Assembly: GCA_037903475.1 (NCBI GenBank)
Contig: JBAJFG010000442.1
Location: forward strand, 521,001-585,000
Reading direction: 5' to 3'
Source of the DNA: Ancylostoma caninum
Taxonomy: Eukaryota; Nematoda; Chromadorea; Rhabditida; Ancylostomatidae
DNA length: 64,000 bases
A model generated the notes under the pieces. The model worked only from the letters and a program-made list of their open reading frames with translations. It searched no databases and was not told where the DNA came from. The position numbers and the translations under genes are program-made. Below, piece by piece: positions 1 to 13,659 of this stretch (the first letter of the stretch is position 1; each line of letters begins with the position of its first letter).

Positions 1-876
1 GAAGTCGATTCTGTTTCCGAACAGTCACTGCTTGAATGGATGCGATTGCGAATTAGCGCGAGTAGCGGAGCAACTCAAAACGATCACGTTTTCATAGCAT
101 CGGCTGTTTGTAAAAGGGCGGAAAGTTGGGAAGTTTGGGTGATTTGATGTAGTCGTCTCGGTATCCAGTGAAATCTTCGAATAATTCTAGTATCAAGCTA
201 CTGAATCACAAATTACAGTTTCTCTTAGCAACTGCTTGATCCCCTTCGGCCAGCAGAATAACCTTTTCCTGTCTGCCTCTCTCCCAGTTAGGGGAAACAG
301 TGCCAAGTGCCAAACGTGCTACTATTAGAGCCCCATCATTGCTCTTGCAAATCACGACTTCTAAAAATGACTGCTCATTGTCAATAAAAGTGCAAACGCA
401 GTACAGCTAGCAAAATAGTCTTGGAACGCAGTAGTCATGGAAGCTCCAGATGCAACCACGACTCGCTTCGACTAAGCGTTCAGTAGCCAGTGCTATCTGA
501 GGATTGAAAAGTTACTTTTTCTTCAAAGTAATGATTGAAAAAAAGCGTATGGCTCAGTTAAAAAGATTCATTCTTGCAGAGATCGCAGCGATTATTAAGA
601 GAACTGCTAAAACTGTCTATCAATTATTCAACGAGCTTCGCGGTAATGACCGATGTTTAGACAAGTAATGTTATCCGTAACTATTTAAGGAAACATAATC
701 TTCTTATCCCTTGCTTAATCTTTCCTCCGAGAACCTAAACACCTCGTCACGAATATTTGCTAGTAATATCAGCCATTTTTAGGCCACTATGCACGTAATC
801 GCTACTGTCGACGCGCCATGGCCAATATACTAAATTTATTTTCACCCTGCCTTGACGCATATTCGTGAGCCTCCGC
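1..876. other. Non-coding stretch, nothing recognised
   Basis: No open frame with a recognisable protein pattern, no RNA gene and no clear repeat structure is visible here. Base composition is AT-leaning and resembles the rest of the intergenic DNA in this window. Confidence 0.5.
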
Positions 877-966
877 ACCTGCGTATTTTCTAAATTTACC
901 TGAAAAACCTGTGTATTTTTTTAATTCAACTAATACATCTGCATATTTGTCAATTTCAACCAATAT
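877..966. repeat. Three-copy 30 bp tandem repeat
   Basis: Three consecutive 30 bp units start at 877, 907 and 937. Each begins with a variant of ACCTGCGTATTT followed by a T-rich and then an AATTCAAC-like block. The units are diverged, so this is an old minisatellite rather than a fresh duplication. Confidence 0.6.
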
Positions 967-2835
967 CCATGAGATTTTCAAACTTCAATCTCCAAGCTTC
1001 AATCTCAACACAGCAAACAACGGCTTCGCTTCAAAGTTGCGCTTCAAGTGATACGTGTTTTAGTTTCATGTTGTCTCATTCATTCTCTTCAACTCCTATC
1101 CTTTTCCTCTCAGGTTTCTCTTGTAACTGAATATTGTATTGTCTAATATCACCCACGAAGGAGGAGGAGGAGGAGGGGCTTGCTACTTGTTGGTAGAAAG
1201 GGCCGTAAGTCAGGGGCCGGCCGAAATTACGCGCGCAACAAAAATCCGATGATAGAACCCTACAATAAGTTCCCAGTAGCTCATATTACAGTGGCAGTTC
1301 TGTAGGTAGTACCGCAATCAATAATTATTAAGTAATTTCCAAAATACACGCTAACAGCAGAGACATAGACGTCCGGAAACCAAAACACGCCATCGCGAGA
1401 TTCTCGCAGGATAAACTGACATCCCTTTTGTGCCAGAGATGCAGAATGGATGCACCAATGATTTTAACCAAGGAAAACGCGTTGAAGCCCTTGTTAATTA
1501 TGGGTAAACATTAGTGGAGTTGACACGTTTACCCTGGGTAAAGTTAATTATGCATGTGGCCCCAACAGTTCTTGCAACTCCTAATTTTAGACAAGAACTG
1601 ATCAGTTCCTGGTTACATCATAATCAGACTGGGGAGTTCAATCGATTAGATTAAAATGTAGACGAGGGCGATTCTCACCGTTCAACTTAGAACACCGCTA
1701 AGAGATTATCTGGACGTCTTTGCTCAAATGAGCTGGCGCAGAGCAACTCGAAATGCAACATCTGGGACTGGATGCGTCATTGAGATTACCCAGAGTAAAT
1801 GTATTGATTCCCGTGTTCCTCGGGTAACGTTGCTTGGGTATAACTTTCTTGTTTTTAAGGTAGGTGCAGGGTAGCCTCCGAACAACCTGTATTGTATGAC
1901 TTTCGCTACATAGCTTTCTTTTCTCGTATCTTCTCACTCTTTGCACTCAATCCTTGACCTGTCCGGCAGTGTAGGAAATGAATAATTTTAATTCATGAGC
2001 TCATCCCGCAAATCAGGAATTTCTCGGAACAATCACACATAGAACTTCGAGCGGCGTCAAGAAAAAAGCGAAGTATTGTGTGTGTTTGTGCATTCTTACT
2101 TTGCATATTCCAAATGGAAATCCCGAAGGGTGATCCGATCCGGACCAATTCTGCTTGTAGGTTCTTCAGGGGAGATTATAGGCTACTTAACACCCGAGAT
2201 CATCGGTTGGCCTATCGATTAAATCGATTTTATTGATTTTTCTTCTTTTTTACTCAGAGGTCGTCGACGTCATATCTACTGTGCGCTGAAGACATATATG
2301 ACAACCACTCTGTACGGAATCATTGATTTAATGGTTTTATTGATTCTTCTCATCGATTTATTGACTTCTCCTCTCTTCTTGGGGGCGATTTTCCTCTCTT
2401 CTTGGGGGCGACTAAGAGCGCATTTACTGGGGTTCTCGAAGAAGCGGAACACAAATAAAATACGGCATAAGGACTCCCCATGAAATTATTACCCACATTA
2501 CTTCAATGTTTCATTTTTCGCTAATAGAACGGTCAAAAAATGGCCATTCGAGTCCGTTAACATGCTGTTCATCCGAGTATCTTGAATGAATTTATCGATA
2601 ATAGCAAATGCTGTCACCAGTGTGAAATAGCCGGGGTCGTAAATTGCCGGAGAGAAGCCGAGCATACCGTCTAAATCCCTATAACAAGCATTCGTGAAGC
2701 TTTTTTTTCTTCAATTCTCTGTATGACAATTCATCCACCTACCTATTGTTTTATGTTCAACTGCACGCGAGATTAGCAGTCAGTTTGTTCCTCTTTTGTT
2801 TCTCGCATGCAGTTCAACATGAAACAATAAGAAAT
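967..2835. other. Non-coding stretch with small local duplications
   Basis: No gene is recognised. A GGA run lies near 1160. A perfect short direct duplication of CCTCTCTTCTTGGGGGCGA lies at about 2371-2411. The 1450-1560 stretch (GGGTAAACAT, then CACGTTTACC, then TGCAT and GGCCC) loosely resembles 61225-61325, suggesting two old copies of one dispersed repeat. Confidence 0.4.
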
Positions 2836-2839
2836 TTAA

Positions 2840-3256
2840 AGGCAGTGTGTCACCTCGTTTTCATGTCTGAGCTTTTACCAGATTCCGAATCTCCTCGACA
2901 TGGTGAATCCAATGGTATACCTAAAATGTTACAAAATGGTCTTTGAATCCTATTTTTATACGTTTTCCGGAACGGGATTTGTAACAGTTTGTCGAGCTCA
3001 CTAGACGCGTGAAGCCGTTGATCTCAACGATCAGACACGTCTAGACGTGTTGGCGAACGCTGCAGACGTGGCGCGCAGCCAGCACATTCACGGACCGCTC
3101 CGCCCATGTGGTCCGTCAACTGCACTTTCGGACCCTCCGAAAACGAGGTTTTCGTCATTTTTATGAGCTTTGACGTACATCTTTGGAATTAGCGTGAAGA
3201 GCGGGTCTAGAGTCTATTGGTATTTTCAGCTCGCGAAACGAGGTGACACATTGCCT
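2840..3256 (+). mobile_element. TTAA-flanked MITE, copy 1
   Basis: A 417 bp element flanked on both sides by TTAA (2836-2839 and 3257-3260). Its ends are inverted: left AGGCAGTGTGTCACCTCGTT, right the complement of AACGAGGTGACACATTGCCT with one mismatch. It has no open frame of significance. TTAA target duplication is the hallmark of piggyBac-type transposition, so this is best read as a non-autonomous TTAA element. A second complete copy lies in opposite orientation at 29614-30039, and a diverged relative without clear ends near 4290-4560. Confidence 0.8.
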
Positions 3257-3260
3257 TTAA

Positions 3261-4085
3261 GTCATATCGAGATCTATCAAAAGCCGACCCTGGACGTCAT
3301 CGACTCATGCTTTTGACTATTGTTACGAGAATTTATATAAGCTGGGCTCAAAATTGCTGCTTATTACTACCAAAAACTGAAGCTTTCAAGAATTCTCTTG
3401 TAACCAAACCAAGCCATCCTTTTTTGGAGTCACCATTGACTAACGGCTGGGGCTCGCCCCAGATTGGCAAATTTGTGGTGTGTGGTATTCAAAAACACTT
3501 CCGGGAAGGATCTTTGCTTCTCGCTCATCCCGAATTCTCAGGCTGTTATGCAATGGATTGCACTAATCCTATCACTGCTTACCGCCGTTGGCTGCAACTA
3601 GTTGATCATGCGAAATATACACAGTTTTGCTTAGAAGACTAGTTCAATTAAGAAAATCAGGGAAGAGCATGCTACAACAAACATTCAAGAACCCCTGTAC
3701 TGGTGCGTAGCAACACATGGTGAATATGCATCGTCAAAGAAAGACGAAAACATGGCTTGGTCAAATCCACAGTAATCGAAATGTCGCTATTCGCCACGCC
3801 CATTGATCCGCCCTCGTCCCCACGAGCTATAGCTAGAATCAAGCCGATTTTCAAGAAAACCACTGTATTCAAACTGTTTTGAGAGTGCTCAATGCGCGTA
3901 TTTGCTATTTACTAGATTGGAACTAGTCGATTAGCTGCAGCATTATCGTTTCATTATCATTTCTGTTAAATTATTCGTCTGCTTAAAATTTTGAATGCTC
4001 GTATTTCTTGTGGACTTTGTGGAAACTATCCAGTAACCGTGTATGTTTAGCTTTCTGTCCATTCCATTCTCAGCCTATTCGACGA
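3261..4085. other. Non-coding stretch with unassigned open frames
   Basis: The frame 3307-3642 (+) has no recognisable domain. The frame on - at 3672-3872 begins at a TTG, not ATG, with a hydrophobic stretch that resembles a signal sequence but has no supported exon partner. I do not call a gene. Confidence 0.35.
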
Positions 4086-4270
4086 TCGCGCGGTATAGTT
4101 CTACACTTGAGAATATTGTTCGAATTATCGAATATTCAAATCTTCGATTTACTGGGATTTGACAAAATTCCAAGATTTTGCGGTTTCCTCTTTTAAGCAT
4201 ATTCAAACTTTTGAATTTCTGGAATCCATCAAGTTTTAGAATGATTGAACATTCGAATATTTATTCGAAT
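4086..4270. repeat. TTCGAATATT-rich degenerate minisatellite
   Basis: The stretch repeats short words around TTCGAATATT and ATTCAAATCTTCGA in both orientations at irregular spacing. The same composition recurs at 5880-6085. The self-complementary core would let the DNA form many small hairpins. Confidence 0.55.
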
Positions 4271-4289
4271 ATGGGTGTTTTGAAAAGGC

Positions 4290-4560
4290 TTTCAAACCCG
4301 TTGTTTTTAACGGGATCTGTACCAGTTTGCCCTGGGACGAATTAACATGGGAGATCACTGCTGATCCGATTGATCAAACGGGAAAAGCATGTTGGTCAAC
4401 GCTGCAACCGCGGTGGAATTCCAGCATTCGAGGACGGCTCCGCCCAAGTGGTCCGTGAAATCTGCGCATTGGATCCTCTTGGTAACGGGATTTTCGCAAT
4501 TTCTTTGACTTTTTATTTACATAGCTTTAACCTGCGCAGCGATAATATCTGGATCCTATC
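4290..4560 (+). mobile_element. Diverged relative of the TTAA MITE interior
   Basis: The order of words (AACGGGATCTGTACCAGTTTG, then GATC/GATTGATC, then GTTGGTCAACGCTGCA, then GACGGCTCCGCCCAAGTGGTCCGTGAA) parallels the interior of the element at 2840-3256, but the terminal repeat is not recognisable. It is probably an old or truncated copy. Confidence 0.5.
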
Positions 4561-5879
4561 AATACCCAAAACATTAGTGGACAAGAGGGGATACGGCCCT
4601 TACGAGTAAGATCTTCCATGCAGGATGCTTCAGTTCAGCTCTCGGTCGACTTTGAACAGCAGCACATTTTCGACCTACTCAACTATGCGTTTCCCAACAC
4701 ACTGACTCGTAAACGTGGAATGCTCTTGAATAGCAAATGAATCTATTTACGGTAACCCACGCAATTGTGGTTTGCACCAGCAGACTGTATAAAGTTGTGT
4801 AGCAGAGCGTCTTACTTCATTAGAACCACAAGCACCTAATTTTCATTTTGATTAAGACACCGTTCATTTCCCTCAGTGGGCCAATGTTCTGCTCAGATGA
4901 AGGTTGAAAGCTGAACAGTAGCCTTGAAAGTAAGGGTAGCTGACGTTTTAGACCGTTGTACAACTCATGGAGATTCTACCTACGGGGCTGATCAGTCTCT
5001 CTTGCACCAGTGAATACCACTCGTCTGATTGTAAAGTTCGGAAGGTTCGCGAGTTCTGAGTTTCGCAATTTTTCAATGATCAAGTGGAGTAATCCGGTTT
5101 CCGAACTTTAGCCGATTAGGAGGTATAAGAGAAATGAACACTGGTTAAGATTAAGCATTTATTCGAAGCAATGGCAATGCGACATGAGCGGGAAAGCGAA
5201 GCGAATAGCGGTTCGGAGGGAAATCGCAATCATGAACAAAAGATATTTAGAGCATACAAAGAAGATACAAGAAAAATTAAATAAACAGATTCATGGTCGA
5301 GACGTCGATTCTGATCCATCCGGATCCGAGGCGGAACGGAGGAACTGAGCCGTCCTCTTGTTATCGGCCCTGCTTTTATGCTCTGGCTGGACCATAACTT
5401 TCAGGGTGCGCGCGAATAAATCTCGCGCCGTGCGCGAGAGCTGATCCTCAAAGCCCTAGAGAGTACGACTGGCTGTTTGCGTCTAAAAGCCGAAAGTTAA
5501 AATACGTAATCGAAGCGGCTCATTACATGGTCATCAGCGCCGCATCACCGACGCAACCCAGCAGAGCATCTGGGAGCTGTGATTGTCGGACATATTGATG
5601 TTTTGCTCATTATTTCACCCATACATTTTGGATTGAAGACAAATACACTGCTCAACAACAACAGGGTTTAGATGGCCCGCCGCGTCGCGTAGGCGGTGCG
5701 GCGCAGCGCACCCGACGAGGTGTATTTTGTGGTGCAAGGCTGATTGATTAGCACTGTATGCAAAATCTCAAAAACGATTTCTAGCGCTGCCATTCGGAGG
5801 AGCGACTGAAACATCGTTAAATTGGTAACTTCCTTCCAAAAACAAATGGAACTCAGATAGCAGCATAATTGCGAGGTAT
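4561..5879. other. Non-coding stretch, no gene seen
   Basis: No protein or RNA gene is recognised. The 5690-5740 segment (CCGCCGCGTCGCGTAGGCGGTGCGGCGCAGC-like) resembles the GC-rich core of the fold-back at 13660-14303 and may be a fragment of that family. Confidence 0.4.
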
Positions 5880-6085
5880 AAGTCTAGAAAATATACGAAC
5901 GTTCAAGTTTTTGAATATCCGGACTTCCAAATGGTCCTGCACCTCCGATTTTCCAAATACTCAAATCTTCGAATATTCCCAAACCCCCGAATTTTTGAAT
6001 ATTATAGAACCACCGGACATTCGAATTTTTTGGAGCGTTCGAATTTTCGAATGTTCGAACTTTCGAATATTTGAATACTGCAATA
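5880..6085. repeat. TTCGAATATT-rich minisatellite, second block
   Basis: Dense irregular repetition of TTCGAATTTT, TTCGAATATT and CTTCGAATATTC words over about 200 bp, as at 4086-4270. The open frames through this block are repeat-derived and not genes. Confidence 0.6.
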
Positions 6086-6089
6086 AATT

Positions 6090-9000
6090 TGTGAATTTCG
6101 TTCGATTCGGTCAATTTTCTGCTAGGCGAATTATCAAAAGACCGCGTTGCCCGCACCATCCGCTATTGCGGCATAAGCACTTCCAAAACTGCGCAACCGC
6201 ATGCACTGTCAACTCCAACAATTTTGCATATTGGACGTGTTCCAAATCCCAAGCTGAAGGAGCTTTCATTGGTTGGCTCGCGTTTAACACGGTAAAAAAT
6301 ACAATTACGCGTCGAGTAAAGAGTTGACTGTGCATTGTGAACTCAGTTCATTAAACCACGACAACTTCTGACATTTACGATATTCCTCATCTGTTTCTGT
6401 TCTATCTACTTTGACACTTATTCTATTACTGTCTTTTCCATACCTCCTCTACTCTCGTCGATTCTTTGGCGGCAGAAGGCGAGACATCGCGCGTTGTCGA
6501 GCAATTTTGCGGAAGAGCGGCCACGACAGACCCACAATCGATGTCGGTCGCGCACGAGGGCAATTTTTTGAGCAACGACTGGGAGTTTCTGCCGCCGTGG
6601 AGCGATCCAGTTCATTCCAGCATACGTAAACGACTAGTCGACCAACGGCCAAAAACTCGCACGACGCATTGCAGCCATGCATTAACGTCCAAGGCCAGAC
6701 TTTGCTCTCTTCGCTATCCTACTGTAGTTGCGGACACGCCTTCTCCCGCTTCTATATGAGCACTCAGCTCTTGCAGTTGCCAGACGTTTCACTTCGACAT
6801 CGAATTACTTCACTCTAACTCGCCTTCTGTGGCTGTACACCGCTCTGCCAGAATCGGCTGCAGCCTACTAATGAAATTTCTCGCAACACTCCTTAACTAC
6901 GCATCAACGAAGCTGACTCTCAACCATGGCTACTATGCTTCAACTGTAAACCAGACCACAGTCTCACGTGAACAACATCGTCATCCATCTTCGTCATTCT
7001 TCTGGTACTAATTCTTAACTGCCTTTTCTTCAGTAACAGTAGCATCGGAGTATTGAATTGTCATCGTTGTTTCCTTCCACTTTGTTGCATCCTGCACATT
7101 TCGCACAGCCATAATTGGGACACACTTTCACGTCATGTAACCAAAAGGGCAGCTGGACTAGAAGTTGAAAATAGGGCGGTAGCACGACATTTCGCTGGAA
7201 CTGCATGATACGTATATGGATGGAGCGTATACTTCCGTATCATGCAAAAACATTTGGACTGAAACCTGAAACTGGAACGGTGGAACTTCTCGGATGGTAT
7301 GTGAAACAGGACAGCATAATCGGCGTACATATGCATATCATTCGTCCGTGAAAGGAGTTAAGGAGTAACTGAGGCTTGAAGACTGCAGGTCACTGCTGGG
7401 CTACTCAACGTGTAGACTTCCTCCGTCCAGCACTTAATAACCTTACCATCTTTACCTTTTCTTGCAGATCTGAGCACGAAAACTTTATGAACATCAAACT
7501 TGAAGAGACCCTACCTTATATTATATTAACTACCAAAAGTGGAGAGCAAGCATGGTTAGCTAGATATCACGCAGCGGTTTTGGATTAACATCTTAACTCT
7601 TCTCGAAGGAGTTCCATCGCGATACTGGCGCCAACAACTTTTATTTGATCCTTCTTTCGTTGCTATGTATCTCATGTCACAGTTGAAATACGCTTGAATA
7701 CCGCCTAAGCATAATGGACACATGGAGCAAAATGGAAGATAAACTGGGCAAGTGGAATCTCCAAGTTTGTTCCACCAATAGAACCAGAAACCGAGGACCG
7801 TATCTAAGTTGTTACGGGAAGAGTTGGATGCTTTTTGGGCCTGGCATCATGTAGACTCCTTCTCCTTTCTTTCCCACATATTTTTCATTGTACCCCCTGG
7901 AATATATTCTCTCTCTTCCTCTTCGTGTGTAAAACTTTTGCATAACAATAGTATCTCTCAATGTGTTGAAAGATAAGTGCTCAGTGCCAGGTGTCCTCAT
8001 CGTCAAAATGTGGGAAGTTGGAAAATCCCACACAACTAGAGCAGGAGTTAGTCCACAATATCTAGTACTCTACGTCATAAACGAAATGATCAACAAAGCT
8101 AGTGCTGATCTTATAGATGGAAAATGATTTGTGTCATCTTCCTACCATTGACTGCAATACCGCTAGGTCAAGTTCAACTACTTCATTGCGGATTTGGTTG
8201 GAAATGTTTCTGCTAAGGTCTTCCCGTCTAAACCCGCGTTAATGGTCGGTCCGGTCTTCAAGCTAGTGAGCCACGCGAGAAACTCACAATCGCCTACAAT
8301 CAGAATGGGGATCCCGGTGAGAACCTTACGAGTGAAGATATGGAATAATCAATCTAAGAAGCAAGCCGGGAGACAGGATACGGCTAGTCATCACCATAAG
8401 GATGGTCATTTATCAATAAAGGATAGTGGGGTGGAGCGGCTAGCCACAAAAATGATCACAACAAGTGAAGGTTCTCCGTGTGAATTGAGCCCATATCCAA
8501 AGGCGCGTAGAACAGCCTTCTGGGACACGGTGGGGCCCTCTGCAGCCCCATGCGGGTCTTTCTTGCGGCTACCAACACAGCAGGCTCCTCATCTTCCTTC
8601 CTCGTCCACGGGGTTCCTTTCGATCCGGGGTGTCCAAGCCTCGCGCTTGGTCCCCATCCGCTCCCTTTGACTCTCCTTATCTATTTCCTAATTACGATCA
8701 GTTTTGATGTGTGTATCTCTTGCTTTTCTCCTTTTTGCCTTTTTATTGTGCTATTATAGTTGAAATATTAGAAGGGAAGTGTAAGTGCAGAGTCAAGCTT
8801 GATTCGAAGGATAGATATCGATCTCAAGGTTGGAGTCTCGAAAAACTCGTCTGAGTTTTTTTGGGCCGGACAGTTGAAAGCATATCAATCTTGAGGTCGC
8901 GAGAAGAGAGTTGGGGGACGTACGTGCTCTAAAAAAGAATAACATTGGATGGAAGAACTGTAGGAACGAAACAAGGATAAGAGCTTGACGTCCACCTTGG

Positions 9001-10796
9001 AACCTGCCTCCGCAAAATTGAAGGACGTTGACCCTTTCACGAGAAAGCGCGAAAACCAATGTAGTCAACGTCACAGAAACTCGGATACCAATCTCTCCTC
9101 TACGCATAAACTCCCCAGTCCAGCCCCAGGAGCTACGGAATTGGCACGCTGGCCCCCTCGAGAGCAATTCGCTCGGATCATTCGGTTCTGTAGATCTTCG
9201 CCCCTCATTGATTCACAGAGCATTTTTTTTTTGAATTTTGGAAAATTGGAAGCATTCCCGCTTCTTGCGCCTTCCCAATTCCTGGCGCCAAAGCTCCCTT
9301 CCCACAGCCGTAGTCTTTTCACTTTGTATAGGAGCCGGCGAACTCCTCACCCATTTGCAGATCACTTCCTCAGCGTCGTTCTTACAAAGGGACGCCGTCG
9401 CGCCCTCCACCGTTAGTGAACCCGTTTCTCTGCATCTTCCCCATTACTGATTCTCTTGCGCACATATACATATAACGCAAATTAATATCAAGTATGATTA
9501 CGAATATTGCAAAGAAAATTCAACTCTGAAATGTAAGTTGTGGTTACTTCTATGGTCAAGTCAATCACTCATTCTGCCTTCCTAAACCATTTCTGCTCTA
9601 CGTGTTCATGCATGAAACTTCTCAGTTTAATTTTCTTAAACTTCTACATTTTCTCTTTCTTGAAGCTAAGTCCCACATAATTGTATCCACCATGTTGATC
9701 ATTATCATAAGGCTGTGATATGAAGTCAATAAATCTTAAGCAGAACGTACTGAAACAGACAATATGAAGAACGCGATTGACGAAACATGCTTGGATCATC
9801 CGGTGTATTATAGGATCACCTCGTCTTTCCGTCAGATCTGAGATGGCATCTCCTCTTCTTCATCTAAGGAAGCAAATGACGACGGATGACCAACTATCAG
9901 TTCACGAGTGTTGCAACAGAGACCATTGGATCTAACGGCGGTAATGCCTTGCACTTATCTGCAGTCGTATTATGCCACATGCGGACACGAAGCGTTCCAC
10001 ACACCTAGCAAGTCCGCTTACATCATGATATGGCGCATGTGCGCCATGTTCTGGATCGACTATACAAAAAGGAAGGGATCATGCTACTTCATATACGGTT
10101 CCGATGAGCTTCCATTGGTCAATAGATAATTTTCGCAGTCATACAACTCCCAAAAGATAGCCTATTACTTCCCAGATATGCCCCGTTTATTACCCATCAA
10201 CAACAACCAGACAGGAGAGCCACAGTACCAAGAACTCGTTGATGGCCGCCATCATGGACGTCGTGGTCAGCACAAACACCTAATCCAGGCGTGCAGTCAA
10301 TTCCGAAGCCGCATCGAGGCTGATAACGGCCGGCTTTTCAAGCTCTAGTTCCCATGGATAAATATAACCTTAACATTTTCCCTTTCCCATCCTTCTAAAA
10401 CGACTGTTGGACCCTCTACATATATGCACTACATCACTACAGGATTTCTACGTTCATGTTGGCAAGACAAGACGATCTGGTATGTTTCTTTTTTTTCATT
10501 TTTCTTTGGATTTTCTTCATTTTATTGCCTTTATACAGTGATTTCAGCTGTCTCCATAATTTGCTCAATTGTTCAGCATTTTAGCAATGTTCAGGTACAT
10601 GTGACTTATTGAATTGACAAATCCAAAGGTAGTAGCCATAGCTAGTTCCGCATAATAGCGAACTGTAAGAAGGTAATGTCTACAACATGCACTATAACGC
10701 CACCTGCTCACACCTTAGACAAGAATTTGCTGCCAGCCGATCTCAATCGTCTACTCCGGACAGCTGCACCACACAGGTGCCCCTACCCCTGTCCCA
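6090..10796. other. Non-coding stretch with a GC-rich island
   Basis: No gene can be supported. A GC-rich island at about 8440-8670 differs sharply in composition from its surroundings and contains overlapping open frames in several frames, which suggests a fragment of a dispersed repeat. A short palindrome with arms GCATGATACG lies around 7203-7245. The open frame ending at 10327 has no recognisable domain. Confidence 0.4.
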
Positions 10797-10876
10797 CTTC
10801 GAATGAGATAATAAATATCATAAGCCGTATGTTATACACAGATATGAACTTCTCTAAAATCTCAGATGAGACATGA
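10797..10876 (+). repeat. Dispersed repeat, copy 1 (partner at 24150)
   Basis: About 80 bp around AATGAGATAATAAATATCATA and TGTTATACACAGATATGAAC aligns with 24150-24228 at roughly 80 percent identity by eye. The frame is shared over part of the segment, so apparent protein similarity between the two loci is a repeat effect. Confidence 0.65.
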
Positions 10877-10879
10877 CGT

Positions 10880-13655
10880 CAAGGACGCGTCGTCACTTGC
10901 GTGACACAACTACGTCAACGACATGAGACAAATCCTGACGTCAAACAGGTGTAGTGAGCCAGGCGATGATGTAAGAAGTCGTTTAATAGTTGCAAATTCT
11001 CTTGGCTGCTGACGTAAGGGCAACACTTGGTGAGAATTCACCCCAGGATAAATACAGACAAACTCTTTATGGATACATTTTTGCACTGTTGCAAAATGAC
11101 TCATTAAAACGTTTTTTTTTTGCCAAAGTGGGTAAGGAATTGCGACTTGTAAGAAGACAAATGTACTGTGAACGTCAATGAGACTGCATTTTTCGTGGGC
11201 TTGAAAAGCGCAAACCGCGTCGGTGCGAGGGCGCTGGAATTCCTACTTTAACAACAAATCATGGGTATTTTCGATAGTCTTTTAATCCACTGTGATGATT
11301 TCTTCGTTCTTTGAGGGTTTCATCGTCCTGTTAGTGACTTTTTCGTTTGCTTGAGTGAGAGCTGTTATAGTGTGTTTCACCTGGGAGCGTAAATGTGAAG
11401 ATATTAGAGAAAGAGAGAACCCGAGAAATAGTGTCGCATTCGGGAGAGGTAGGAGAGAAATGCAGATCATAGGCGCAAATACTCAACTATCGTCGTTGAA
11501 ATTTTTGAAACGGACTATATGTTGTTTGAAATTACATCTCGACACATAACAATTTTTATCATTTCTTAATCCGTGCACGGCCTTCTTTTTTTTTTACTTG
11601 ATTTAATTTTTGATTGAGTGATTTAAGTCAAAAATTGGAGGGAAACAGTCAGAAAGGTGTTTTTTAGTAGAATTTTCAAATTCAAATGGAAACATAAAGG
11701 AACAATAACTTTATGTGAGAAAGTTGTTGCAGAAGCCCATGAGAGGCACAAACATATATAGTAGACACTGGGAAGACGTCGAAAGCTCAAAGAACAAACA
11801 AAGCATCAAACGCGACGAATAATCATCGAAAAGCAATTATGAACTGCCACTAAGGCGGCGATTCTGAGCGCGCGTCGTCTTCGCGGTGGCACTGTCCGCG
11901 ACGTGCGCAACTTCGTCGACGCTCACTGTATGTACTAAGTTTGAAAATTATTCGTACTCTTCGGCACTTTTTCGCATCTTGCAAAAATCGCGACTAGTTA
12001 AATGGTGAAAAAAAGCACTTTGGCGCAGACTTTGGAATAGCAGGATAGGAGAGCCCACAGCGCGACCGCGTAGCTCATGATCGTCGCCGTGATAGCAAAC
12101 ACACCTTCAATAACAAGGGGAGTACCTTCCAAGATCTCGTTCCCTAAACTTAAACGTGAAAATAAAGGGAAACGTCTCACAGTCAGGGCATACTCTGCAT
12201 ATGTACATTAAAATGAGCAGGAGAACTACCACCAAATGCTGCACTGCTTCTTTCAACAGTGCTGTCAAGTCAAAGATATGTGTACATAGCATAGCTCAAT
12301 TCGATAGCTATACTTCTTTCATCCTAATGCTAACTGCTATCTCTTTCTTTGATGTTGTAATCTGTATGAACTTTGTGTCCATGGTGTTGTAAATAAGGCG
12401 CAATAAATAAAATCAAGTCATAGGGTTCTCACGATAATTAGTTAGTTTTCTTGCTATTTGACATCAAATAGGACAGAGAGCTACCAAAAAAAAATTCTGA
12501 TTTGTTATTATAACAGCGATTCCAGCGTGAGCACGTGGCCACGCTGCGTGCTTCTTGGGTCCGTGAAAAACGCACTTCCACCGACACTCGCTCTACAGGG
12601 CATTCACCTCGGAGTAAACATCGCGTTGCAATACGCGCGCGAGCTGTTCCATTCCAATGGATCAAATTCTCAGTTGAAAGGCTACGGTTTTAGCGACTCG
12701 CACGTAGCCTTTGTACTGCGTCCGCAATTGCACCGATGTTTACTCCGTGAGTCACGGACCGTGACAAATGTCATATATGGACACTCACTCGAGCGCGCAG
12801 CATCAGGCCCCTTTGCCTTTTGAACCTGAGAAAAATAACCAAGGTTGGTCCTGAAGACGACCTCAGTTTTTTAACACGTTATTGCTCACCCCACATGAAG
12901 GCTAGACTGTCTTTTCCTGGATAGTACGAGGAGTGTACTCCTGACGGATGAGCTATGCCGACATTTCTCCTCATCCATATTGTTATCTCCAACAGTAATA
13001 CGATTGACTAATACCTTAGAGATAAGTAGAGATAATAGTGGACCATGATGCACAGACTAGAGATAATGATATGGAGTGATAGTAAGCGTTATGTACATCG
13101 ATGTGGCTTCTTCTACCGTACCATAGCATGTGTTACACAGCATACAACGTGAAACCCTGATTGTCTGCGCATCCTCATATTCCATGTCACCACTCTCGTT
13201 CTTGTCCGATCCTGCTGCAACCTGTTTTAACCTGTCCAAACAAATAGGTAGTGGGGAACGTGTGCTACAGGGCGTGTGGAAGTAAAATTTCAAATCCCGT
13301 AAGCGTAAAACGGAAATTTTGCACAACACTGGCTCTGTGGCAAAAAATCTACAGCTCCAAGTTTTGGGAGTATTCCCTGATTGGTATGACTGTTTAGTTT
13401 TCTCAACTCATATTCATTCGGTCTTGGAAAATAAAAAGCAGAAGTTCTTCTCATGACTCTTCTTTTTCCAGAAAAAGAGATGTTGCATAGATTCCGCAGC
13501 TATGTGGAAGTGTTGAGAACTCACATGTTTCACTTTAATTTGCCGCATTTTTTCCATTTTCTAGGCCAAATTCCGGAAAACGTAGAACGGAAGCCAAAAA
13601 TAACCTTATCAACGGGAACCGCAAAACAAAAAATGGAGAATTCCGCACATCCCTG
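10880..13655. other. Non-coding stretch, dispersed repeat fragments
   Basis: No gene is recognised. At about 11440-11500 the sequence (GCGCAAATACTCAACTATCG) belongs to a family also seen near 16880-16930 and, better preserved, at 26115-26262 and 28775-28883. GC-rich palindromic words lie at 11855-11930 and 12530-12760 without a clear element boundary. Confidence 0.4.
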
Positions 13656-13659
13656 GTTT

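Noticed and set aside
3672..3872. A secreted protein start on - with a hydrophobic N terminus
   Set aside because: The frame opens at TTG rather than ATG, and no exon partner or acceptor pattern supports it.
5869..6327. A 152-codon frame on +
   Set aside because: Most of it translates the TTCGAATATT minisatellite, and the rest has no domain.
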